Source: Pezicula radicicola
Taxonomy: Eukaryota > Ascomycota > Leotiomycetes > Helotiales > Dermateaceae
Length of the DNA: 64,000 nt
NCBI GenBank assembly: GCA_003008705.1
Contig: PDUO01000020.1
Location: 250,817-314,816, forward strand
Direction of reading: 5' to 3'
The notes under the pieces are model-generated. The model ran no database searches and was not told where the DNA came from. It saw nothing but the letters and a program-made list of their open reading frames with translations. The position numbers and the translations under genes were made by a program. The number at the start of each line of letters is the position of its first letter. Within the stretch, counting starts at the first letter, position 1. This document shows positions 23,950 to 34,646 of the stretch, one piece after another.

Positions 23950-24617
23950 TATGTCACTTGTGTTGTAGGGCGTATTGTATGAAGAGATGATTTATGAGGT
24001 TTGACTAAGTGCGCCTTGCTACGGACTGATATAAAGCCAAGTTCCATAGTCATGTGTGCAATTGAGCCGACCCAAAAGATATCCCGACCACATCGGACAG
24101 AAGTTCGAGTAGCATTCAGGCGTATGAGCTTACAGTTGTATCCTGGCGGCACGATTAGACCGGCATGAGGCATTTCAAAAGTAATTGAGGTTCTCGGCTT
24201 TATACAAGCGACGGCTACCTCCGTCTGCCTCCTCGTACTATACTTTCTTTGCAACCCTTAATGCATCTTTAGCCAAGGAGCAGCTCGAGGAGCAATACAC
24301 AAGTATGCGGGGTTCATGTGGGGCTGCACATTTTAAAGCAAGTGTCCCACCCCCACCAATAGCTTTAACATCCTTGGTGCTTGGCATGTGGCCGTGAAAG
24401 TTCAATAGCTTTGGAACAGATAGGAAACTCTTTACTACTGTGAAGTACTGCCGTATGATAAATATTAATAACAGCGGCCCTCTTAAGTGGGTGGTGGCAA
24501 ATATCCGGCATTGAAATATATGCAGCTTATATGCAAGACGGCAAAGATCACCAAAAGAAAATCAAAACTTTGACATCTTTTCTCGACCACCGCCGTTATT
24601 CATTGCAGTGTTACACA
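23950..24617. promoter_or_regulatory. Divergent promoter region, SnoaL-like gene / ALDH1
   Basis: No gene seen. The two genes are transcribed away from each other. Scattered CGG/CCG triplets occur (ACCGCCG near 24590), but no convincing single operator was picked. Confidence 0.35.
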
Positions 24618-26697
24618 ATGGCTACGACAATACCTCAAGAGTCGATAGAGACTCGACTTTTTATCAATGGTGAGGTTTGTGCTCTTTCCCACTTAGAAAA
24701 GTGATTAGGCATAACTTATGGAATGTCATAGTTTGTCGAGTCTTCAGACAAGAAAAAGTTCGACCTATATTCTCCAGCCACTTGCGAAGTTGTGGCCCAA
24801 GGTATTGATAACACGTTCTGGACCTTCTTTGGGGGGTTAATATGCTGATATATCAAACTTCGCTAGTCCATGAAGCTACAGAGCAGGATACAGACAGAGC
24901 TGTTGCCGCTGCAAAGGCATCTCAACCAGGTATGTGGTTTAGCAAAGAGTTAAAGAACTTTCCTTTGAATCTTTAGCTTCCAGACAAATTTTGAGGTTGT
25001 GAACGTCTCTGAGGAGTTGTCATGAAATTCACCTACCGTACGAATTGGTTTATAAGAGGTCATTTTGAATAGCTATCTATTCAGAGAATAAAAGTTAGAC
25101 TTGAGCAACTCAGTTGACTTGAGTAACTCACTTGCCCTAATCAAAATGATCTCTTATAAATCAATTTGTACAGCACTCCAAAAGCCACTCCTTGACAATT
25201 TGCTAACTCCTGTTCCTTGCAGCATGGGCAGCCTTAACAGTCGAAGAAAGAGGATCGTATTTCAAGAGGCTTGCATCCCTTATTCGTGAGCACAACGATG
25301 AGCTCGCAACCTTGGAGGCCCAGAGCATGGGGCACCCTAAGAGTGGCTATTTCCATGCCATGGCCTGTGCCGCCCTATTCGATCATTATTCCGAAGCCGG
25401 ATATAATATGCACGGTGTTACGTCGTTAAATACTCCTGGGTATATCAATATGACCTTGCGGCAACCATATGGGGTTGTAGCTGCGATAATTCCATGGAAC
25501 GTTCCACTCCTTATGCTCGCCAACAAAGTCGCTCCAGCACTGGCGGCTGGCAATACCGTCGTCTTAAAGAGTAGTGAGAAGGCGCCACTCACGGTAAGAA
25601 TGATGATTTACAACGCTGAAGATTTTGGCAGGAAACTAACTTTTGTCTAGTCCTGTAAATTTGCAGCTCTTGTGAAGGAAGTTGGGTTTCCATCTGGTGT
25701 TATCAATGTCATATCTGGCTATGGAAATGTCTCTGGATCAGTTCTCAGCCACCACATGGATGTTCGTGTATTGTCCTTCACGGGTTCTACAAGAACAGGA
25801 CGACATATTCAAGAGGCAGCCGCAAAGTCAAACCTAAAGGTTGTCTTTTTGGAACTTGGCGGGAAGTCACCCGTCTGTATTTTCGAAGATGCGGACCTTG
25901 AAGCCGCAGCTCAAGATACACAGTATTCCGTGCAGTCAAATAGCGGACAGACTTGTATGGCAACGACTCGTATATATGTTCAGGATACTATTGCGGATAA
26001 GTTCATCGCTCTTTTCAAATCGAAATTCGCATCTGTAAAGATGGGAGATCCTACACATCCTTCTACGTCACATGGTCCCCAGGCAGATAAAGTCCAGTAC
26101 GAGACCGTCCTCAAGTATATCGACATCGGGAAAAAGGAGGGTAAGCTAGCGCTTGGGGGTGAAAACCTTGAAGGAAAGGGTTACTTTATCTCCCCAACCA
26201 TATTCACCGACACTCGTGAAGACGCCCAGAACATGAAGGAAGAGATTTTTGGGCCGGTGGTGAACATCAATACCTTTAGTACAGAAGAAGAAGTCATGGC
26301 CAAAGCGAACAATACTGAGTATGGTTTATACGCTTCAGTGTATACCAAAGACCTGAACCGGGCCATGAGATTTGCCAAGGGCCTTGAGGCAGGAACTGTC
26401 GGGTATGTAAAAAGACACCTTGTCGTCTCATCCCCTAACATTTCTTTTGGCTTGTCGTTTGGAATTTTCAATATTCATTCAGGCGCAAGTTCTGCTTCGT
26501 TGGCCCAGAAGACTGTCTGCTCCTTCAGGAAAATGCTGACTCCCTATTTTTGAAGTATAAACTGCACGAGCCCTACCACTGGAAAAGACATGCCTTTCGG
26601 AGGATATAAGAGTTCTGGCGTTGGAAGAGAGGGCCTATTCCATACTATGGATAACTTTCTAGAAACCAAGACTGTGGTTATTAAGGCTGATTCGTAA
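24618..26697 (+). CDS. Aldehyde dehydrogenase 1 (NAD(P)-dependent ALDH superfamily), 6 exons
   Basis: Exons 24618-24674, 24732-24801, 24867-24929, 25223-25593, 25651-26402 and 26556-26697 give 484 residues, normal ALDH length. It oxidises an aldehyde to the acid. Signs are the N-terminal RLFINGE, PWNVPLLMLANKVAPALAAG in the cofactor fold, FTGSTRTGR, Glu255 in FLELGGKSP, catalytic Cys289 in NSGQTCMATTR, EEIFGPVV and PFGGYKSSGVGREG. Exon 6 is joined through a 153-nt intron; splicing gives TVGINCTSPTTGKDMPFGG. Intron 3 (293 nt) contains a MITE copy while keeping its own GCTAAC branch site and TTGCAG acceptor. The gene lies beside a Zn2Cys6 regulator and an alcohol dehydrogenase; the substrate is unknown. 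Confidence 0.93.
25034..25175. mobile_element. MITE copy 1, inside ALDH1 intron 3
   Basis: A 142-bp non-coding element with terminal inverted repeats of about 32 bp (left CCGTACGAATTGGTTTATAA; right end reads CTGTACAAATTGATTTATAA on the opposite strand). The left flank has TA; the position expected to hold TA on the right is CA. The interior holds two 18-bp units, TTGAGCAACTCAGTTGAC and TTGAGTAACTCACTTGCC. TIR plus TA duplication suggests mobilisation by a Tc1/mariner-type transposase (inference). No transposase occurs in this window. Confidence 0.88.
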
Positions 26698-27410
26698 GAT
26701 GGGTAGGTAGAGGTGGTAGACAATTGAAGGTATGGAAAGTATTATTATTAACGCTGGGTCCAGTTCTAGGGTGCCTCGCTGTGGAAGGTAGGACACTAAA
26801 TACACCTAAGTAACTGACTTGATTTGCTTGAGGGTGCGACGTGTAAATTAGCGCCACAATCGTTCAAAAGACATCTATCTTGTCTTACCTATGATATGAT
26901 CTGATGGCGAGTGATATGTAGTAGACCGACCTTATTGATGCCATGTTTATGGTTCTATAGGCGCTAACCACTTATGGCCATCTTCAACAACCCTACCGAT
27001 GATAGAGGAATACCGTAAGAAGCCCCGCTCAACAACAACCCTCGTGTCCATCATGACATCTGTTCCCCTTCCACGTATCACCCAATTGGTAGAAGATTCC
27101 TTCACCTCCTTCATACTGATTACTTCGTACGCTGGAAAAATCAATCAATGCTTGGACGCGTCTCTACCCATTTCCTGGGAGGGAAGGGGAAGGAAGGGGA
27201 AGCAGGAGGGGTTTCCCCGGTCATACTTTCCCCGCGTTTTGCAGGATGGGGGAGGAGCGCGGGACTCTTGACATGCCAAGCGTACAGAGACAGAGCCTTG
27301 AGGTATGGTAAGCGCTCACAGAATTACGTGCAGGTAGGTGTCCTGCTCCTCATTCATTAATCTTCGCAAACACTTGAAGCAAAAGAATCAATTTCCGAGT
27401 ATCGACAGCA
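26698..27410. promoter_or_regulatory. Region between ALDH1 and the Zn2Cys6 gene
   Basis: 3' UTR of ALDH1 and promoter of the regulator. It contains a GTAACTGACTTGATTT relic of the 18-bp motif at about 26806-26830 and a purine-rich GGGAAGGGGAAGG stretch around 27178-27215. Confidence 0.4.
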
Positions 27411-29667
27411 ATGGCTGACCGCGCCGCTGCTGCTGCTGCCAATCGCCGAGGAGGAGCTTCGGCAAGCAAGACTTCGAGCAAGGTCAAGGGACCACGCACA
27501 CCTACTTCCTGTGATAGATGCAAGTCCAGGAAGACCAAGGTAAACGTCTCACAAATCCAGCTCAGGCAACAACAGACTAACTTCCTAAAAGTGCGTAGAT
27601 CCGATACCCGGACCTTGCAAATACTGTGCACATATCGGTGCTGAATGTGGTGTTCCTACAAGACGAAAACAACGGCCATTTTACCATGTTACCGAAGAAG
27701 AGTATCGTTGTTCCATGCAAATACTCCAGCACTTTCTTCCCTCGCATGATCTTTCTCGGGAAACGTTGAGGGGCATTGCAAATGATCTCAAGAGTGGTAG
27801 AGCAATCGATGATTCGCCTTCATCGAACCTACAAGTCGACGTAGACCAGGAAGATGAAGATACTCAAGAAGCAGAGGCCGAGCCGGAGAGCGAGGAAATT
27901 GCGGAGCTTCATGGCCAACTTGGGTGTTTAATGGAGGACTCCCTAGGAGAATATCGTTACGTCGGCCCAGAATCTGAAATAGCTTTCAACGCGGCAGTCT
28001 GCTCAATGAAAGGGGAGCCTAGTCCTGAGAAAATCATCATTGAACCGTCAAAGTTCGCCTTCCCTCCTCACAAGCCCGAAAGTGTTAAGATTTTACATGA
28101 TATCCCGTCCTTCGACAGGACATATCTACCTCCACGGGACTACTGTACTTACTATGTAGCACGATTCTTTGAAGAAGTTCACTGTGTTTACTGGCTTTAT
28201 CCCGCAGAACAATTTCATGCTCGTCTAGATGACGTGTATGCAAACCGAGGTGCGAAGTGTACAGCCTCATGGCTTTGTTCTCTGTATGCTATCTTTGCCT
28301 TGGGGGCCGCATCTGGAGATTCTTCATGTGGTGACTTGTTTGACGAAATTGTCTCCGAGGAAGCCAGGAGAAATCCGGATTCCAAGACCTCTCATGATTA
28401 TTTGACGCTTGCTAAAGGATTAGTACCCCAGATCCATGAGGAGGCCGATATTGATAGCATCCGAGCGCTGGCAATTTTGAGCCTTGCTTTGCAAACCTTC
28501 GGCTTCAGGATCACTTCTTATCTTTATATGGGTACTAGCATCAGAATTGCCTTCTCTCTTGGACTACAGCATGACAAGTCGCCGGCGACGCACAGTCCCG
28601 TAACCAGGCAGTTGAACCGAAGAATATGGTGGACTTTGTACATCCTGGATCACACCACCGCTTCTCGCTGCGGGAGTCCTTGCGTGATTGATGAGAGGAG
28701 CTTGAGGATTCAGACAGCGTTGCCTTCTGAGCAGATCATGAACCCAGGCACAAACACACCGCTCGGGATATTATCTGTTTCAGTCTCCCTTTGCCGTCTA
28801 AAGAGAGAGATTATCCAGACGATTTATCATGAGCGAACCTCCGATTCGAGGACAGTATCGTTCTCGAAAGTGACCTCCTTTGTCTCCACACTGAAAAATT
28901 GGCTTGAGACAGTCCCGTCGCACCTTAAATGGGGAGTAGCGGTTGCTCCATCACACAGGCGCTCAATTGCTATTCTTCATCTTAACTATTGGAGCGCCAC
29001 TATTTTGCTGACACAACCATTTCTCCTCTATGTTGTTCTCCGCGGAAGCAGCTTGAGTAGCCAAAAGAAGATCTGGTTCGAAAACTTAGCGGATGTTTGT
29101 ATCGACGCTGCCCAGAATGCTATGATGGTTCTAAAAACCATGTCGGACGAACACACCATCTCGAGCTTAATTACCTTCGATTCAACCTGTGCGCTCAAAC
29201 TGATCATGGTTCTTGTCCTTGCCCTCGCCAAAACAAATTTGTCACAGTATCGAGAAGATATCGAGTGCTGTGTCTCGATACTTCAAGGAATGGAACAAAT
29301 AGGCTTTTGTAAAACAGCTGTGCAAGAACTCCCTCTGAGGATAGGTGAACTAGGCGTCGTCAACAAACAGGACGACGCTGAGGCTCAACACGATCTGTTT
29401 GTTTCTCAACTCTGGCCAGAGCTTGACCAGTAAGGCAATCCTTTGCTTTGTTGCACCCAAGAATCCTCAAATACCTCATCATTGACTAATCCTCACAATA
29501 GCAGCAGTTTTGTTAGCTCTGTTGAGAATTTACAGAGTTTCAGTTCCAACCCTTTCTTGATGGATATGGAAATGTTCATGGACATGGATATGGGCTTGTC
29601 TACTCTGAGCGATTCTTTCGGTTTTGATTTAGTGTCTGGCCCAGACTCCTACGATTTCAGCAGATGA
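27411..29667 (+). CDS. Zn2Cys6 transcription factor with fungal-specific TF domain, 3 exons
   Basis: Exons 27411-27539, 27592-29429 and 29502-29667 give 710 residues. The binuclear zinc cluster spans the first intron: Cys34, 37, 44, 52, 55 and 62 (TSCDRCKSRKTK then CVDPIPGPCKYC and AEC). The middle homology region (about residues 220-560) has ADIDSIRALAILSLALQ, YLYMGTSIRIAFSLGLQHD and NRRIWWTLYILDHTTASRCG, as in fungal_trans domains. The last intron removes an early stop; exon 3 adds a Met/Asp-rich tail (MDMEMFMDMDMG) that could be an activation domain. Factors of this type bind CGG-containing sites and often control adjacent catabolic genes; here the neighbours are ALDH1, ADH and ALDH2. That link is an inference. 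Confidence 0.92.
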
Positions 29668-29833
29668 TGAGCCCGGCCTTGAGCGTAAAATGCAAAGCTT
29701 TGAGAACACTACAACCCTTCATTTCGGCGCATTTATAATAATGCTGCCCTCGCTGCAAGTTCCGTCGCCGATTCATTGAAGAGCCGTGTTCGAGCTTACC
29801 TCTATACAAGTTCAGCCATTGGCTTCAACTCGC

Positions 29834-29974
29834 TACCGTACGGATTAATTTATAAGAGATCATTTTGGATAGCTATCTATTCAGACATAAGAGATGGATT
29901 TGAGTAACTCACTTGACTTGGGTAACTCACTTGCCCTAGTCAAAATGATGTCTTATAAGCCAATTAGTACGGTA
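29834..29974. mobile_element. MITE copy 2, between the Zn2Cys6 gene and ADH
   Basis: A 141-bp element homologous along its whole length to the copy at 25034-25175. TIRs begin CCGTACGGATTAATTTATAA (left) and CCGTACTAATTGGCTTATAA (right, opposite strand), flanked on both sides by TA. The interior has TTGAGTAACTCACTTGAC and TTGGGTAACTCACTTGCC, two 18-bp units. It sits in the 495-bp gap between the convergent 3' ends of the regulator and ADH; the remaining part of the gap (29668-30162) shows nothing else. Confidence 0.9.
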
Positions 29975-30162
29975 CGCATGTTTTTTTTTTAATTTGCATG
30001 TCTGGCTTATCTATTACTAAATCATTACTTCGTATAAGCTACACAAAGCTCTTAACCCAAAGATGCCGAGACGCAGGAATTTGACTTGCTAAAAATATAA
30101 GCTTGGTAAGCAGAAGCACAGGCCTTTCGAGGTTATGTCAATGTCTAATAAACTGCCTAGTA

Positions 30163-31367
30163 CTAACGATATATCTTAGAGACGGCAACTGAAGCCGGTG
30201 TGTTTTCATCAAATCTAATGACGTACTTTCCAATCGCCTTTGCAAATTCGTCAGTGATTGGTGCAGCAGGACGGCTATTAAACGTACCTTTCCAGTCTGG
30301 AAATTATCCGCGACTTGAGACAGGCCCTCCAGTGTAGTGAGTTCTACACTTGGTGTCACCACGCCTCGTTGAAGGAATTCGATCGCCTCAATCATGTCGA
30401 GCCTAGTTCCCACGACAGATCCTATTATTTTAATTCCCAGATCAATGAAAGTAAGCGGGTGGAAATTGACTGTATCTGTAGGTGGAGGAATGCCAACGCA
30501 AACAAGGGTGCCAAAGGGAGCAAGCATTTCCAAGGCGTCCTGGTACGCCTTCCCAACGCCAGCCGCGACTAGAACAGCAGCAGCGCCCTTGCCCTGAGTT
30601 ATCGTCATGACTCTTGAACCCATATACTTTTCTTGCAATAAGTCGACGTATGCTTCTGCGCCGAGTCGAAGACACGCAGCCCCCTTGTCAGCACCAGCAT
30701 CAATGGCAAGTATTCGATAGCCCATAGCTTTAGCGTATTGAATGCCCAAGATCCCAAGCCCTCCCCCAGCTCCAGAAATCACTATCCACTGTCCTGGTGC
30801 AGCGCCGCAGATCTTCAACGCCTTGTAGATGGTCACGCCGCCACATAGCAATGGTGCCAGCATATGATCTTCGGGACCTTCAGGCAATCTTATGATATAA
30901 CGTGCTGGGCACAAACAAAATTCCGCGAAAGTGCCATCTATCTTCCGGCCTGAATTCAATTGCTCCACACATCTGGTCTCGCCTCCATCAACCATACACA
31001 TAGCACACACACCACAAATATCCCGAATCCACGCAATTCCAACTCGGTCTCCCAATTTGGCCTGAGAAGCGTGGACTTCAGATCCCAATTGCACGATACG
31101 ACCAACGCCTTCATGACCAAGAATCCGGCATGCTGGTCCTAGCTTGCCTGATGCAAGTCCAATATCGGTTCCGCAAATTCCACTGACTGATAGCTTAACC
31201 AGGACTTCAGAGGGTGATGGCTTTGGCAGCGAATGCGTTTCTACATTAAAACCTATTTTGCCGTCTATCAGCTAGTACGTTATTGTAAGCTTGAGTACTG
31301 GGACGACTGATGAAGGTCTTACCGTGGATACAGCAACTTTATGTTCAGATGGCAGCGTGACAGACAT
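30163..31367 (-). CDS. Zinc-dependent alcohol dehydrogenase (MDR superfamily), 3 exons
   Basis: Exons 31367-31323, 31271-30288 and 30237-30163 give 367 residues. The catalytic zinc site is present: Cys in SVSGICGTD and the GHEGVG pair. The structural zinc lobe has CGVCAMC and ETRC. The Rossmann motif is GAGGGLGILGIQYAKAMG. The C-terminus, from the small last exon, ends AIGKYVIRFDENTPASVAVS. It interconverts primary or secondary alcohols and aldehydes or ketones with NAD(P). It is divergent from ALDH2 and near ALDH1 and a zinc-cluster regulator, so together they could carry an alcohol to an acid. No targeting peptide, so cytosolic is likely. Confidence 0.93.
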
Positions 31368-32548
31368 TTTGAGCGCAATGATACAAAATCACAGGCAGAG
31401 TATACGCGACCCGCAGACGTTTTTGTGATGTGCCCTGCAAGTACTCAGAAAACAAGCAGTTAATCAAAAAAAAGATATTCGGGTTTGGGATTGAAGACCA
31501 AATAGCTTTGCTTATGCCGGGGTAGCAAAGAGCTTCTAGAATCGGCATCGAGGCTCGGTCGAAGAAGAGCAGAAGCAACCAGCACCGGTAGATAACCATT
31601 TTTTCGTTGCCGTCCATCAAACGCTCGTCATACAAACACTGCGGGGGGTTTCCCGGCCGCCAATAAGCCCTGAAGGGGAGGAATCTTGGGATTGCGGCTT
31701 TTTGACACTTTTCGAAACGACATGACAGCCTCTCTTACTCGATCGAGTACATACTTTCACCACTTCGGGCTGAAGTGCTGAACCTATCCGAAGCCGAAAC
31801 GTCTGAACTATTTCTCCGGTCTCCGGCCTCCGCATCGTCCGCCACATCCTCCTCGCTTATATGGTGGATCTCTAGGTTAGCGAGCCAAGCGCGGTGCCTG
31901 CCGAGGTAGCAAATATTCTACGAAGGTAGCATCTTAAGTACTGTAGCGGGGATTTCTCTTTTCGCTTTGACTTTGGAGGGGTAGTACGAGGCGGTGGAGG
32001 CTTTAGAGGGACTTACTTTCTGCGGTTGCGGGGTCTTTTGTCCGCTTAACCCACTTACCGTCCAGTATGTTCATCATGTTTATCACTACCCACTGCGATA
32101 CCAATGGCTTTTACCCAATCAGGCGGTCAAGTATCATGTCCGATACACTACCAAAATCAAGCCGGAATAATCCCATCGGACACATTGTGGGAACGTACAG
32201 GATGTGATGGTCGCCCTGGTGGGTTGTTCCTTGAAATCCTGGTGCATGGCACGCATGGCAAATGGGCAATGCCAGCGGGAGCTGCATTAACAGTAGTACA
32301 GCTTTCTCTTCTTCTCACCACTCCCCGCAGTAGTGACGGCCTGCTTTTCTCTCCCTCCCCTCCACTTCCCACTCCCACAAATTAGGAACTGTGAAAAGCA
32401 TAAATTAAAATACTAAACACCTGCATTCAGCTTCCTCCGCAACTCGCTTCATCGCTTCAACCACGGGATCAGCTTTGTGTCTAAGTCAAGTGGCATCTCG
32501 AACTGCCCTTTTTCACTCACGCCCGATAACCTCAGCAAGCAAGCAATC
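31368..32548. promoter_or_regulatory. Divergent promoter region, ADH / ALDH2
   Basis: A 1.18-kb region shared by two oxidoreductase genes. It has CCG triplets at 31816, 31823 and 31830 with exact 7-bp spacing, and a fourth at 31839, all in the same orientation. Direct CCG/CGG repeats are a form recognised by some Zn2Cys6 factors. Several G/C-rich boxes (GGGGTTTCCCGG near 31645) occur. No coding sign was seen. Confidence 0.4.
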
Positions 32549-34120
32549 ATGGTCAACCTTTCCAGTCTCGCAAGCGCTCTCCCGGCCGGGGACTTCTTCA
32601 CCTTCCGAAATGTCATTGGAGGTGATCTCCGAAATGCTGCAGAGCAGCATCAAGGAACAAATCCTTCAGATCTAACAAAGCTCTGGGATGTGCCCATCGC
32701 CGAAGAGGCAGACCTCAATGATGCCGTGAAGAGCGCGAAGAAGGCGTTTCCCGCTTGGTCTCAGCAATCTTGGGAGTCCCGTCAAGAAGTACTTGCAAAA
32801 TTGCGAGATCTCTTGCTTGCGAACAAGGAAAATTTGTCCAAGATGTGCATGCTTGAGGGCGGCAAACCGGTAAGTCTGCACTATATAGCAATGTGAAGTC
32901 TCGCCCGACTAAAATACATGACAGGCATTTCTCGCGGATGCGGAGGTAGACCATTCCGCTGGCTTCCTCGACTTTTACTCAAAGCAACCGCCATTGGATG
33001 AAGAACACGTCCAAGACGATGAAGAGATCAAGATAAGCATACACCATACGCCAATTGGAGTAGTTGGAGCAATCACACCATGGAACTTTCCCATTGTTCT
33101 CGCAATCGCGAAAATATGCGCTGCGCTGCTCACTGGAAATTGCATCATTGTAAAGCCCTCGCCCTACACGCCATACAGCATATTGAAGGTTGCAGAGCTG
33201 GCACAGAAAGTGATTCCAGAGGGTGTCTTTCAGGCACTTAATGGAGCTGATAAGCTAGGCCCCCTCATAACTGACCACCCTGACATTGGTAAGATCACCT
33301 TTACGGGATCAACAGCAACTGGGCGGAAAATCATGGCTTCCTCAGCCAAGACTCTGAAAAACGTCACGCTCGAGCTAGGAGGCAACAGCGCTTCGATTAT
33401 TTGCGAGGATGTCGATATCCCATTCGTTGCTTCTCAAGTAGCACTAGGATCGTTCTTCAATTCCGGACAACTGTGTGTAGCAAGCAAGCGGCTATATGTC
33501 CACGAAAGTATCTATGATAAATTCCGCGAAGCTCTGGCTGGCGTTGTAGGTTCCTGGAAATACGGAAATGTCGCCGAAGAGGGTGTCATGATTGGCCCAG
33601 TGCAAAATGAGATGCAGTATAATATTGTGAAGACATTTTTCGAGGATTCATATAAGAATGGTCATAAGTTTGCGCTTGGTGGTGAGTGGAAGGACACGAA
33701 GAGTTTTGTTGTACAGCCTACCATCGTAGATAACCCACCTGATGATTCCAAGATTGTTGCGGAAGAGCCATTTGGTCAGTCCCAGCCCAAATCCTCAGAA
33801 ATTTATACATGCTAACTTCTAAACCAGGACCAATTGTTCCCATGCTCAAATGGTCAACTGAAGACGAAGTCATCCAACGTGTTAATGATACCTCCAGCGG
33901 CCTTAGTGGTGCAGTCTGGTCGGGAGATGTTGAGAGGGCTCAAAAGCTCGGTCGAAGAATCGAAGCTGGTACCATCTGGATCAACAGCTACGAAAAACCT
34001 GTTCCTCAAGGATACTTCTCTGGCCACAAGGAGAGTGGTGTTGGTGGTGAGTGGGGCCGGAAGGGTCTTTACTCGTACTGCAATTCTCAGTGCACGCACA
34101 TCTATAAGAACAAGATCTGA
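32549..34120 (+). CDS. Aldehyde dehydrogenase 2, 3 exons
   Basis: Exons 32549-32869, 32925-33774 and 33828-34120 give 487 residues. Family signs are VGAITPWNFPIVLAIAK, GNCIIVKPSPYTP, FTGSTATGR, Glu257 in VTLELGGNSA, catalytic Cys291 in NSGQLCVASKR, and EEPFGPIVPMLKW created by the second splice (donor GTCAGT). The C-terminus runs PQGYFSGHKESGVGGEWGRK. It differs clearly from ALDH1 in this window, so the two are not a recent duplication. The substrate is unknown; the position next to ADH suggests oxidation of the aldehyde that ADH makes. Confidence 0.93.
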
Positions 34121-34646
34121 GAGTTTGCGGATACCCCTTGGCCTTGATTGCATTTGTGGTTTTGTGTGTGCTGAATAATTATGTTTCTGTGTTGCGCTGA
34201 GTGTGGCTTTTTGGTTGGCGTAGATTAGTAACACAGTAGCATAGCGTATTACCTTCTCAGCACTTCATTAACCAAATATTGTGACTGATCGCTCTTAGAG
34301 TCCCTCGCATGCAAACCCTGTTGTTTTGTGTTAAGCTTCTCAAAAGTAGTTTTGATAACTTAGAAAATTAAAACCTCCAAAGGTAACTCGTAAAACGTTT
34401 GGTATGTCCCTACCTAGGTAAGGTAAGGAGGTACTGTACTATAAGTACCGTAAACAAGCGATAGTCGCTAGTCTTGTTTGACAAGGCAAGGGCCACAAGG
34501 CTCACCAGGCTACGAATTTGTGAATCCAAACAGCCCCTCATCACCACAAAAGCTACCTAATGAGCAACACATCCTGGCGTGGTACCTCGCTGCTTATTTG
34601 ATAATGATGCTGCAGACATGACAATTATCTTGCCATATAACCCACC
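34121..34646. other. Intergenic region ALDH2 to SKI3
   Basis: 3' UTR of ALDH2 and promoter of SKI3. It holds a GTACTGTACTATAAGTACCG near-palindrome at about 34432-34451. No gene recognised. Confidence 0.35.

Noticed and set aside
24618..34120. Idea that ALDH1 and ALDH2 are a recent tandem duplication
   Set aside because: Their exon structures and most residues outside the catalytic motifs differ, so they belong to separate ALDH subfamilies.
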